Assembly: GCA_020718525.1 (NCBI GenBank)
Contig: DYRX01000064.1
Location: 1-15,245 of the forward strand
DNA length: 15,245 nt
Source: Victivallis vadensis
GTDB lineage: Bacteria > Verrucomicrobiota > Lentisphaeria > Victivallales > GWF2-50-93
Reading direction: 5' to 3'
A program made the position numbers and the translations under genes. The notes beneath the pieces were generated by a model. The model worked only from the letters and a program-made list of their open reading frames with translations. It had not been told where the DNA came from and did not search any database. Shown one piece after another: positions 6,578 through 14,453 of the stretch; the stretch's first letter is position 1, and each line of letters begins with the position of its first letter.

Positions 6578-7870
6578 GTGCTTAAAGAAGTCAAGATTGG
6601 AATAATAGGCTTTGGCACGGTAGGCGCCGGAGTCGCTTCGTGCCTTCTTGAAAACGCGGAAGTCATAGCCAGACGCACCGGGCTCAAGCCTGTGCTTTTC
6701 CGCATTGCAGACATAGACATCGCAACTCCAAGGAATATAAAAGTCCCGGACTCGATTCTCACCCAGGATGCGCATTCCCTGATTTCCGAGTCGGATCTTG
6801 TCGTCGAGCTTGTCGGAGGAACCGGATGCGCCAAGGATTTCATTCTTGCCGCGCTCAAGGCAGGGAAGCCTGTGGTGACTGCCAACAAGGCGCTTCTTGC
6901 GGAACACGGAGAGGAAATATTCTATGCCGCTGAAAAATCCAAGGCCGACATCTACTATGAAGCAAGCGTGGCAGGGGGCATTCCGATCATAAAAGTTCTG
7001 AGGGAGGGGCTTGTCGGAAACAGGATAGAGAAGATTCTCGGGATCATGAACGGCACATGCAACTACATACTCAGCAGAATGAGCACCGACCTCCTGGATT
7101 TCGACACCGCGCTTTCCGAAGCGAAACGGCTTGGCTATGCTGAGGCGAATCCCTCGCTGGACATTGACGGCATTGACACTGCGCACAAGGCGGCGATTCT
7201 TTCATCCCTGGCATACGGCGAGTGGTTCGGGATGAAGCCGATACATGTCGAAGGAATCAGAGGAATTAAAAATGAAGATTTCAAATATTCCTCCGAACTC
7301 GGGTACACAATCAAGCTTCTCGCAGTGATCAAGCAGGAAAGCGACGATGTCCAGATAAGGGTGCATCCGACTCTGATAAGCTCGGACAGCATGCTGGCAA
7401 ATGTTTCCGGCGTATTCAACGCCGTCATGGTGAAGGGCTCGCCAGTCGGCGAAACACTATATTACGGCCGCGGCGCCGGGAGAGACGCGACAGCGAGCTC
7501 CGTTGTCGCCGATATCGTGGACGTCATGCTCAACCTGAAATTCGGCTCGCATCGGCGCGTTCCAGCCTTCAAAATTGGAAAGCAGTACAGGAATCTTACA
7601 CCGATCCAGGACATTGCCACCCGCTATTATCTGCGTCTGCAGGTGCTCGACAGACCAGGCGTGATTGCGAAGATCGCCGAAATACTCGCAGGCCGCGGAA
7701 TCAGCCTCTCCAGCATGATACAGAGGGAGAAGCAGTCCGCTGAAAATGTAAATCTTGTAGTGATCACCCATATTGCCAAGGAAAAGGATGTCATGAGCGC
7801 GGTTCTGGAGCTGGAGACGCTCGACTGCGTCAAGGACAAGCTTGTTTTAATAAGAATAGAAGACATCTAA
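6578..7870 (+). CDS. hom: Homoserine dehydrogenase with C-terminal ACT domain
   Basis: Hom reduces aspartate semialdehyde to homoserine with NAD(P)H, the branch step toward threonine and methionine. The 430 residues fit the ACT-bearing form. The nucleotide fold starts with IGIIGFGTVGAGV. Next come VTANKALLAEHG, EASVAGGIPIIK, MNGTCNYILSRM, and the catalytic segment GYAEANPSLDIDGIDTAHK. That segment keeps the Asp and Lys of DTAHK, while the usual AEADP reads AEANP. An ACT domain occupies about 350-425 (LRLQVLDRPGVIAKIAEIL), a typical amino-acid sensing module, so threonine feedback is likely by family knowledge. Translation starts at GTG with GGAG five bases before. The gene is followed after nine bases by the aspartokinase, the enzyme two steps upstream in the same pathway. 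Confidence 0.96.
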   Translation: MLKEVKIGIIGFGTVGAGVASCLLENAEVIARRTGLKPVLFRIADIDIATPRNIKVPDSILTQDAHSLISESDLVVELVGGTGCAKDFILAALKAGKPVVTANKALLAEHGEEIFYAAEKSKADIYYEASVAGGIPIIKVLREGLVGNRIEKILGIMNGTCNYILSRMSTDLLDFDTALSEAKRLGYAEANPSLDIDGIDTAHKAAILSSLAYGEWFGMKPIHVEGIRGIKNEDFKYSSELGYTIKLLAVIKQESDDVQIRVHPTLISSDSMLANVSGVFNAVMVKGSPVGETLYYGRGAGRDATASSVVADIVDVMLNLKFGSHRRVPAFKIGKQYRNLTPIQDIATRYYLRLQVLDRPGVIAKIAEILAGRGISLSSMIQREKQSAENVNLVVITHIAKEKDVMSAVLELETLDCVKDKLVLIRIEDI

Positions 7871-7879
7871 GGAGGCAGA

Positions 7880-9307
7880 ATGCCGCAGGGAAAGCATACT
7901 GTTGAGAAGATCGGCGGGACCTCGATGTCCCAGTTTCAGGACGTGATGAGAAACATCATCATCGGGAGCAGAAAAGGAAGCGAGCTGTACAACCGCATTT
8001 TCATCGTTTCTGCATACTCTGGAATTACAGACATGCTTCTGGAGCACAAAAAGAGCGGAGCTCCAGGCGTATATGCGAAATTCGCAGTCGGAGACAAGGG
8101 CTGGAAGCAAAGCCTCGAGCACGTGCGCAAGACAATGATCGAAATCAACTCTGGTTTCGAGTCGGCAGGACTTGACCTCGAAAAGGCGAACGCATTCGTG
8201 AACGAGCGCATGGACGGAATCAAATCCTGCCTGAACGATCTCATAAAAATAAGATCCTTCGGACATTTCAAGCCTACGGACTATCTGCCCGCCACTAGAG
8301 AACTTCTGAGCGCCGTAGGTGAGGCGCACAGCGCCTACAATTCGGTCCTGATCCTCCAGGCAAACGCGGTCAACGCCGTCTATATTGATCTCACCGGATG
8401 GAAAGAGTCTGAGCAAGTCCCCTTCGATGAGGCGATAAGGAGAGGCTTCCAGGAGCTGGACTACGACAGGGAGCTGGCTATCGCGACCGGCTACACGAAG
8501 TGCGACGAGGGAATAATGACCCGCTTCGACAGAGGCTACAGCGAAATAACATTCAGCAAAACCGCCGTCATAACAAAGGCTTCCGAGGGGATAATCCACA
8601 AGGAATTCCATCTGAGCACCGGCGATCCGAAGCTTATCGGAGTTGACAAGGTTCAGACGATAGGCAGAACCAATTTCGACATAGCAGATCAGCTTTCAGA
8701 CATGGGAATGGAAGCTATACACCCGAAGGCATCGAAGGAAATGGAGTCCGCGAACATCCCAATCCGCGTCAAGAACACTTTCGAGCCCGAAGATCCGGGA
8801 ACTCTCATCGGCCATGGCTACGTCTCTCCCGAACCGAGGGTTGAAATGGTCTGCGGAAGAACCGACATCGTCGCCATAGAGGTCTTCGATTCGGACATGG
8901 TGGGAGAATCCGGCTACGACTACAGGCTTCTCAAGCATTTTGCCGACGCCGGAATCAGCTACATCGCCAAGAACACCAATGCGAACACAATTACTCACTA
9001 CGTCTCTGAAAAAAACAGGACAACAGGAGACTTGGTGTCCTCGATAAAGAGGACTTTTCCAGATGCCCAGGTGACGACAAGAGAGACAGCGATTGTCTCC
9101 GTTATCGGAAGCAACATGAAAAGTCCGGGCTTCCTCTACAGCGCCGCGAAGGCTTTGGCTGACAACAAGATCAATGTTCTCGCGCTTGATCAGTCCATGC
9201 GGCAGGTCAACATGCAGTTCATCGTGGAGCGTTCCGACTACGCGAAAGCGGTCATTTCTCTGCACAGAGAGCTCGTCGAAAAATTGGCGGGACAGGAGAA
9301 AACATGA
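7880..9307 (+). CDS. Aspartate kinase of the ectoine-cluster type (Ask_Ect-like)
   Basis: This enzyme phosphorylates aspartate, the entry step to threonine, methionine, lysine or ectoine. The 475 residues begin HTVEKIGGTSMS (6-17) where common LysC/ThrA types have K-F-GGTS. Further matches to my memory of Ask_Ect are VSAYSGITDMLLEHKKSG, FGHF, GEAHSAYNSVL, ATGYTKCDEG, FDRGYSEITF, IIHKEFHLS, TIGRTNFDIADQLS and GMEAIHPKAS. Two ACT-type domains follow at about 330-400 and 404-470. GGAGG lies four bases before the ATG. The gene follows hom by nine bases and overlaps folD by four (ATGA). No ectABC genes are in the window, so here the enzyme probably feeds Hom. Feedback properties cannot be read from sequence, though Ask_Ect enzymes are described as less feedback-sensitive. 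Confidence 0.92.
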   Translation: MPQGKHTVEKIGGTSMSQFQDVMRNIIIGSRKGSELYNRIFIVSAYSGITDMLLEHKKSGAPGVYAKFAVGDKGWKQSLEHVRKTMIEINSGFESAGLDLEKANAFVNERMDGIKSCLNDLIKIRSFGHFKPTDYLPATRELLSAVGEAHSAYNSVLILQANAVNAVYIDLTGWKESEQVPFDEAIRRGFQELDYDRELAIATGYTKCDEGIMTRFDRGYSEITFSKTAVITKASEGIIHKEFHLSTGDPKLIGVDKVQTIGRTNFDIADQLSDMGMEAIHPKASKEMESANIPIRVKNTFEPEDPGTLIGHGYVSPEPRVEMVCGRTDIVAIEVFDSDMVGESGYDYRLLKHFADAGISYIAKNTNANTITHYVSEKNRTTGDLVSSIKRTFPDAQVTTRETAIVSVIGSNMKSPGFLYSAAKALADNKINVLALDQSMRQVNMQFIVERSDYAKAVISLHRELVEKLAGQEKT

Positions 9308-10206
9308 GTGCGACAGTCATTGACGGAAAAGCTATAGCCGAGCGGATCAACGCGAAAACAGCGTTAGAGCTGAAAGCGCTGCTCGCACGCCACAATCTCA
9401 GACCAGGGCTGGCAGTCATCCTGGTCGGGAAAGATCCCGCGTCGGCGGTTTACGTTGGGATGAAGGCGAAAAAATGCGCCGAGCTTGGGATTTATTCTGA
9501 GAAGATTGAACTGCCGGAAAATACGAGTCAGGCTGAGCTCCTTTCAACAATAGACAAGCTCAATTGCAACCCTTCGATAAACGGCATTCTGGTTCAGTCC
9601 CCGCCGCCTCCGCAGATTGACGAAGCTGCCGTAATCAACGCGATCAGCCACGAAAAGGACGTTGATTGCTTCCACCCGGTAAATGTCGGCAAGCTTCTCA
9701 TCGGCGACGAGGACGCCCTTGCTCCATGCACTCCGGCCGGAATTGTGGAGCTTCTCCTCGAGTCTGGAATCAAGACAGAGGGAGCGCACTGCGTAATAAT
9801 AGGACGCTCGAACATCGTGGGAAAGCCTCTGATGGCACTGCTCGTCCGCAAGGTCCCCTATGCAAATGCCACGGTCACCGTCTGCCATTCGAGAACTCCA
9901 GACATAGCTTCGCACACAAAAAGGGCTGACATCCTCATCGCAGCAATTGGAAAAGCTGAATTTGTCCGCGGAGACATGGTCAAGGATGGTGCCGTTGTCA
10001 TTGACGTCGGGATAAACAGAGTCGAAGACAAAAGTTCACCGAAAGGCTTCTGCCTCCTTGGAGATGTGGCTTTTGGCGAAGTCTCGAAAAAGGCTTCTTT
10101 CATCACGCCGGTTCCTGGTGGAATAGGACCGATGACAATCGCCATGCTGATGAAAAACACGGTCAAGGCATGCAAGCTTCAAAACAAAATTCCGGCAACA
10201 ATTTGA
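9304..10206 (+). CDS. folD: Bifunctional methylenetetrahydrofolate dehydrogenase/cyclohydrolase
   Basis: FolD interconverts 5,10-methylene-THF, 5,10-methenyl-THF and 10-formyl-THF in the cytosol, providing one-carbon units for purines and formyl-Met. The 300 residues are normal length. The catalytic site is in YVGMKAKKCAELGI (Tyr50, Lys54). Other signatures are EKDVDCFHPVNVGKL, the LAPCTPAGIVELL segment, the NADP-binding IIGRSNIVGKPLMALL, TVTVCHSRTPD, DVGINRV, GDVAFGEV and the C-terminal ITPVPGGIGPMT. The ATG overlaps the aspartokinase stop as ATGA, so translation is probably coupled. Apt follows after 39 bases. Confidence 0.97.
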   Translation: MSATVIDGKAIAERINAKTALELKALLARHNLRPGLAVILVGKDPASAVYVGMKAKKCAELGIYSEKIELPENTSQAELLSTIDKLNCNPSINGILVQSPPPPQIDEAAVINAISHEKDVDCFHPVNVGKLLIGDEDALAPCTPAGIVELLLESGIKTEGAHCVIIGRSNIVGKPLMALLVRKVPYANATVTVCHSRTPDIASHTKRADILIAAIGKAEFVRGDMVKDGAVVIDVGINRVEDKSSPKGFCLLGDVAFGEVSKKASFITPVPGGIGPMTIAMLMKNTVKACKLQNKIPATI

Positions 10207-10245
10207 TCTAAAAAGAATAGAACAAACGATTTAAGGAGAACAAAA

Positions 10246-10770
10246 ATGAGTCTTATGGATTTGGAATCGGCGATCAGGGACATCAAGGATTTTCCCAAAG
10301 AGGGGATCATATTCAAGGACATAACGCCGGTCCTTCATTCAGCTCCCCTCTTTGCTGAAGCGATCGGGCATTTCGCCGACGCCTATTCGGAAAAGCGCCC
10401 GGACTACATCGTCGCCATTGAATCCAGAGGCTTCATCTTTGGATCGGCCCTCGCATACAAGCTCGGCTGTGGAATTGTGCCTGTCAGAAAAAAAGGCAAG
10501 CTTCCATACAAGACAATCGAGGAGCGCTATGACCTCGAATATGGGAGCGCGGCGATAGAAATCCACGCAGACGCCCTTAAAAAGGGGGACAAGGTCGCAC
10601 TGATAGACGACCTCCTCGCCACAGGAGGAACCTCAGCCGCATCCATTAAGCTCGTAGAAAAGCTTGGCGCCTCAATTATTGGAATTAATTTTCTTGTAGA
10701 GCTTTGCTTTCTCAATGGAAGAGATAAAATAAAGGGGTATCCGGTACAGTCTCTAATAAAGGTGAAATAA
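10246..10770 (+). CDS. apt: Adenine phosphoribosyltransferase
   Basis: Apt salvages adenine: adenine plus PRPP gives AMP and pyrophosphate. The 174 residues match the family. FPKEGIIFKDITPVL (16-30) and AIESRGFIFG (57-66) are followed by RKKGKLPYKTIEERYDLEYG (81-100) and the PRPP loop VALIDDLLATGGT (117-129). AAGGAG at 10233-10238 sits seven bases before the ATG. The stop TAA shares its last base with the ATG of the downstream phosphoesterase, indicating tight coupling. The same run holds folD, which supports purine synthesis. That link is functional inference only. Confidence 0.96.
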   Translation: MSLMDLESAIRDIKDFPKEGIIFKDITPVLHSAPLFAEAIGHFADAYSEKRPDYIVAIESRGFIFGSALAYKLGCGIVPVRKKGKLPYKTIEERYDLEYGSAAIEIHADALKKGDKVALIDDLLATGGTSAASIKLVEKLGASIIGINFLVELCFLNGRDKIKGYPVQSLIKVK

Positions 10771-11588
10771 TGAAGTACGCCATAATAAGCGACATACATG
10801 CAAATCTTCAGGCTCTCACGGTCGTGCTTGAAAAATGCCGGCAGGAGAACGTTGAAGGCTATGTATGCGTCGGGGACATCATCGGATACAACGCCAACCC
10901 TTCCGAATGCCTGGACATGGTGCGCGGTCTCAACCTCATGGCAGTCGTAAAAGGGAATCACGACGAATATGCCTCGAATGACGACGACACCATGGCGGGC
11001 TTCAATCCACATGCGAAGGCGGCCGTTCTCTGGACGAAGAACCAATTGTCCGAAGATCAGAGAAACTGGCTGAAAAGCCTCAACCTTAAGCAGACGGTTC
11101 GTGGAGCCAACATGACCATAGTCCATGCTACGCTTGACTCGCCGGAATCCTGGGGCTACATCTTCGACATCTACCAGGCGAAGGATAACTTCACCTACCA
11201 GTTCACTCAGCTCTGCTTCTGTGGGCACTCCCATGTTCCGATAGCATTCAAAAGACAGCCCTTCAGCTCCTCGCCGGGCGCAATCCCTGTGGAGGAAATC
11301 GCCGAATGGAAAGGACTGAAGGCTTCAGTCGAAAAGTCCAAGCCTGGCGACAATTTGGATCCGGATCCAGTCATAATTTTGGAGAAGGGCTCCAAATATC
11401 TTATCAACATCGGCAGTGTCGGCCAGCCGAGGAACAGAGATCCCCGCGCGTCTTTCGCAATCTATGACTCGGAAAAGTCAACCGTCACAAGATATCATCT
11501 GGAATATGATGTCAGCACTGCGCAGAAGGCGATACGCGACGCAGGTCTGCCGGAGCGCCTCGCCCTCAGATTGTCCGTCGGCACCTGA
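10770..11588 (+). CDS. Calcineurin-like metallophosphoesterase
   Basis: This 272-residue protein has the full two-metal phosphoesterase set: D8 and H10 in SDIHAN, D36 in GDIIGY, N63-H64-D65 in GNHDEY, H119 in VHATL, and H153/H155 in CGHSHVP. It belongs to the single-domain cytosolic group related to diadenosine tetraphosphatases and Ser/Thr phosphatases (the YfcE/COG0639-like families). Its substrate cannot be assigned. An insert after GHSHVP, about residues 162-200, rich in Ser, Lys and Glu, precedes the last strands (YLINIGSVGQPRNRDPRASF), which are typical. The start codon overlaps the apt stop by one base, suggesting a shared role in nucleotide turnover, though this is inference. Confidence 0.9.
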   Translation: MKYAIISDIHANLQALTVVLEKCRQENVEGYVCVGDIIGYNANPSECLDMVRGLNLMAVVKGNHDEYASNDDDTMAGFNPHAKAAVLWTKNQLSEDQRNWLKSLNLKQTVRGANMTIVHATLDSPESWGYIFDIYQAKDNFTYQFTQLCFCGHSHVPIAFKRQPFSSSPGAIPVEEIAEWKGLKASVEKSKPGDNLDPDPVIILEKGSKYLINIGSVGQPRNRDPRASFAIYDSEKSTVTRYHLEYDVSTAQKAIRDAGLPERLALRLSVGT

Positions 11589-11601
11589 GCGCAACATCAT
11601 C

Positions 11602-11630
11602 AGGCTGAAGCAATTATACTCATTTAGCCT
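11602..11630 (+). promoter_or_regulatory. Leader hairpin and possible -10 box before the GT9 gene
   Basis: AGGCTGAA (11602-11609) can pair with TTTAGCCT (11623-11630), giving eight pairs including one G-T around a 13-base loop. The loop holds TATACT (11615-11620), a good -10 match, but the -35 region is poor. The stem ends directly against the AAAGGAG ribosome site (11631-11637). It could be a weak promoter or simply an intergenic hairpin. Confidence 0.25.
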
Positions 11631-11644
11631 AAAGGAGTATATAG

Positions 11645-12712
11645 ATGTCCAGCGGACGCCCGAAAAAAATTCTCGTCGTGAAGATCAGCAGTCTTGGCGA
11701 TGTCATCCACACGTTCCCGGCCGTTGAAGTTCTGAAAAACGAGTTAGGTGCGGAGATGGACTGGCTTGTCCATCCATCCTTCGCCGAAGCTCTAGACTAT
11801 TGCCCGGGGATTTCCAGGAAAATACTCTTCCCCAGAAAAGAACTGGGAAGCATGAAGTCTTTTCCTTCATCATTTTTCAGGCTTCTCAAGGAATTGAGAA
11901 AATCCGAATATGACGCCGTGATTGATTTTCAAGGCCTGATCAGGAGCGCATTCTTCTCGAGGCTCTCGCGAGCGCCTATAATTGCGGGATTCGCTAATCC
12001 GCGCGAAAAAGCCGCTGCGCTTTTCTACAACAGGCGCATAGGGATGGAAATCGGAACTTCTCACGCAGTCGAAAAAAATATAAGGCTTGTGTCCAGCCTC
12101 TTTCAGATTTCCGCAAAATTTCCGCATAGGCCCGCCCCGGTAAATGACTTGCATTCATCAAGGGCGAAGATAATATTGAAGGAGGCGGGGCTTCCTGAAT
12201 CGGCACCATACCTTTGCATCGCCCCCGGAGCGAGATGGTTCAGCAAGCAGTGGCCGCCAGAGTTTTTCGCATCCGTTCTCGAAAAGCTCGCTCCTATCTG
12301 CCCGAAGCATCATTTCCTGATTCTCGCATCAGCCGCCGATGCAAAGTATTCCAGGATCATCTCGTCGCAGTTCAAATCAGAACGTCTGATTGACCTCTCC
12401 GGAAAAACTGGAATCGGCGAACTCTTCGAAATCATAAGAGGCGCCGGTGCTTTGCTTGCCAACGACAGCGGTCCAATACACATAGCATCCGAACTGGAAA
12501 TCCCGACCGTAGCCCTCTTTGGACCCAGCGATCCTGAGAAAACCGCCCCCTACGGCAAGATTCATGACGTTTTACAGCCCCATCTGGATTGCATAGTCTG
12601 CTTGTCGCACTATTGTCCTAGAGAGACGTACGACTGCCACAAGGCAATACGCCCAGAGGAGGTTGCAGAGCGTCTGGCAGAGAAAATTCTAAGAAAGAAT
12701 GCTCCGCATTGA
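11645..12712 (+). CDS. Family 9 glycosyltransferase, lipopolysaccharide heptosyltransferase I-like
   Basis: GT9 enzymes of the WaaC type add heptose from an ADP-heptose donor to the Kdo of the LPS core, acting at the inner face of the inner membrane. The 355 residues start ILVVKISSLGDVIHTFPAV (9-27), nearly the WaaC signature. DFQGLIRSAFFSRL, a REKAAALFYNRR segment, HAVEKN and LLANDSGPIHIASE with ALFGPSDPEKTAPYG follow. Near the C-terminus lies a four-Cys pattern, CIVCLSHYCPRETYDC, common in GT9 proteins. AAAGGAG lies seven bases before the ATG. The gene supports an outer membrane carrying LPS-like glycolipid. A different acceptor or non-heptose donor remains possible, so no symbol is given. 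Confidence 0.88.
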   Translation: MSSGRPKKILVVKISSLGDVIHTFPAVEVLKNELGAEMDWLVHPSFAEALDYCPGISRKILFPRKELGSMKSFPSSFFRLLKELRKSEYDAVIDFQGLIRSAFFSRLSRAPIIAGFANPREKAAALFYNRRIGMEIGTSHAVEKNIRLVSSLFQISAKFPHRPAPVNDLHSSRAKIILKEAGLPESAPYLCIAPGARWFSKQWPPEFFASVLEKLAPICPKHHFLILASAADAKYSRIISSQFKSERLIDLSGKTGIGELFEIIRGAGALLANDSGPIHIASELEIPTVALFGPSDPEKTAPYGKIHDVLQPHLDCIVCLSHYCPRETYDCHKAIRPEEVAERLAEKILRKNAPH

Positions 12713-12803
12713 GGCAGTGCAGTTCTGACGGCAGGGCGACGCCCTTCGTTCGAGGAGTCAAAACAATCGGCATAGAAGCCGGAAATGGAATGGAGACCGC
12801 CGC

Positions 12804-13685
12804 ATGAAGGTTCAGCTCAGACTTGTCGCTTTTTTTAGCATACTGCTTTTTGCCTCATTGGAATCTTTTTCCCAGATCGGAATCCAGCTCTCCTCCGACA
12901 GAAAAATATATCTCCAGTACGAGCCTATTTTCATCAAAGTGCAAATGAGAAACTACAGCGGAAAAACTCTCGTATTTGGCGAGACCGACGATATGCAGGG
13001 CTCTATCAGCTTCCATGTCGAAAATCCAAAAAAGAATATCGCGGAGCAGAGGAAAAAAACTTATAACCCACTACTTGGCGTGATACTGCCGTCCGGAGGC
13101 GCCGAACAGGTGATTGTCCCCATACATAGACTCTACCACATGAGTGATCTTGGCGTCTACAACGTGCGCGCGACTATAAAGCACAGGTCCTTGCCGTCCT
13201 CATACGAGTCCAATCAGGTCTCTTTCAATGTCGTCTCTGGAAAAGTCGTATGGGAAAAAACTGTCGGCGTCCCTGATTTTTACTCCAAAGAAGGCGAGCC
13301 AAGGCTCCCCGAGCGAAGCGTCAAGATACTTTCTTTCTACGACGGAAACGGTAATATCTACGCTCTGCAGATAGAAGACAGCGACAAAATCTATGGCGTC
13401 GCCAGGATCGGGAAGGACATCGGTGGAAAAGGTCCGGAATGCGAAATTGACGGTCTTAGCAGACTCCACATTCTGGTTCCTGTGAGTCCTGCCCTATTCG
13501 CCTATTTCTGCTATGACATCAACTGCGAAGTTGACGACAGGGAAGCCTTTCTAAAGACTAGCTCGACACCCACGCTCGTCCTCGACCCCAAGGAGGGAAC
13601 TGTCATCGTCGCAGGCGGAAAAAAAGCCGTGAAGGATTTGGATTTCATCGAGAACGAAGACGGGATGCCGACTTTCAAACAGTAG
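12804..13685 (+). CDS. Secreted protein of unknown family
   Basis: I do not recognise this 293-residue protein. It has a clear Sec signal (MKVQLRLVAFFSILLFASLE) with probable cleavage after Ser23 (SFS|Q). The first half, about 25-145, alternates short beta strands (IQLSSDRKIYLQYEPIFIKV, GVYNVRATIKH, SNQVSFNVVSG), in the manner of an immunoglobulin-like or macroglobulin MG2-like sandwich. The second half is again strand-rich and contains five Cys-poor segments with only three Cys overall (CEID, FCYDINCE). No lipobox is present. GGAG eight bases before the ATG supports the start. It lies 91 bases after GT9 and 47 before a membrane protein, so it likely works with the two downstream membrane proteins. 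The 12713-12803 gap shows one 5-bp hairpin (12733-12745) without a T tail. Confidence 0.8.
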   Translation: MKVQLRLVAFFSILLFASLESFSQIGIQLSSDRKIYLQYEPIFIKVQMRNYSGKTLVFGETDDMQGSISFHVENPKKNIAEQRKKTYNPLLGVILPSGGAEQVIVPIHRLYHMSDLGVYNVRATIKHRSLPSSYESNQVSFNVVSGKVVWEKTVGVPDFYSKEGEPRLPERSVKILSFYDGNGNIYALQIEDSDKIYGVARIGKDIGGKGPECEIDGLSRLHILVPVSPALFAYFCYDINCEVDDREAFLKTSSTPTLVLDPKEGTVIVAGGKKAVKDLDFIENEDGMPTFKQ

Positions 13686-13732
13686 AGAGCCCATTGCGCT
13701 TTGTCCAAACGCTGAAAAAGGAATCGCGCCAA

Positions 13733-14431
13733 ATGAGTTTGCCACCTGCAACAAATCTCATCGCCAAGCTATGTGCAGGTTTTCCGGAGACTCTTGCCGA
13801 AATGATCTCCTTGCCTCTCCGGAAAGCACTCCTGCCTTGCGTTGCAATCAGCGCCTTCTGCGGAGCGTGCTACGGATTCAGCGTGGGAATATGGCGTGCA
13901 CCGACGCAGGGATTTTATGTCGCGATCAAAATCCCTGTTCTAATTATCCTGACAGGGATCGGAAATGCAATGATAAACGGGATGCTTGCCCAGGTCTTCG
14001 GCTCCAAGATGTCCCTGAAAGAATCTTTTTCCGCAGTAATGATGTCTTTCACTGTCGCATCAATAATTTTGGCGTCCATAAGCCCGCTTGTCCTCTTTGC
14101 AGTATTGAACTGCCCGTCAGTTTCAAGTGCAGGAGAATCGCTTTCCCACAATGCGCTCATTGTTTTGAATGTGATGGCAATCGCTTTTGCAGGCACAGTT
14201 TCAAATCTGCATTTGTACAGGCTTGTACTGCACCTGACAAAGTCTTGCAGGCAGTCCAGGCAAATAATATTTTCCTGGCTTGCAGTGAACTTGCTTCTGG
14301 GTTCGCAATTGTCATGGATCATGCGTCCTTTTATCGGCGCACCTACGGGCGAGGTTGAATTCATGAGGGAAAATGCGATGTCGGGTAGCTTTTTCGAAGC
14401 GGTCTTTCATTCGATGAAATCATTGTTCTGA
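13733..14431 (+). CDS. Multi-pass membrane protein, first of a paralogous pair
   Basis: This protein has 232 residues and about five hydrophobic helices (31-52, 64-86, 104-126, 141-158, 178-197). The function is unknown. Recognisable features are YGFSVG (47-52), Q59 and K66 before helix two, SPL (117-119), and a strongly conserved-looking end, QLSWIMRPFIGAPTGEVEF (192-210), followed by MREN and FFEAV. The tail recalls hypothetical membrane proteins of Planctomycetes and related phyla (some labelled actin-binding WH2 or Yip1-like), from memory only. The ATG at 13733 has AGGA ten bases upstream. A TTG at 13694 would add 13 residues but has no ribosome site. The next gene shows the same signature. 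Confidence 0.8.
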   Translation: MSLPPATNLIAKLCAGFPETLAEMISLPLRKALLPCVAISAFCGACYGFSVGIWRAPTQGFYVAIKIPVLIILTGIGNAMINGMLAQVFGSKMSLKESFSAVMMSFTVASIILASISPLVLFAVLNCPSVSSAGESLSHNALIVLNVMAIAFAGTVSNLHLYRLVLHLTKSCRQSRQIIFSWLAVNLLLGSQLSWIMRPFIGAPTGEVEFMRENAMSGSFFEAVFHSMKSLF

Positions 14432-14453
14432 AACAGAGACAAAGGAGACGGAG

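Noticed and set aside
12733..12745. Hairpin AGGGC-GAC-GCCCT after GT9
   Set aside because: Five pairs and no following T run, so transcription may well continue into the next gene.
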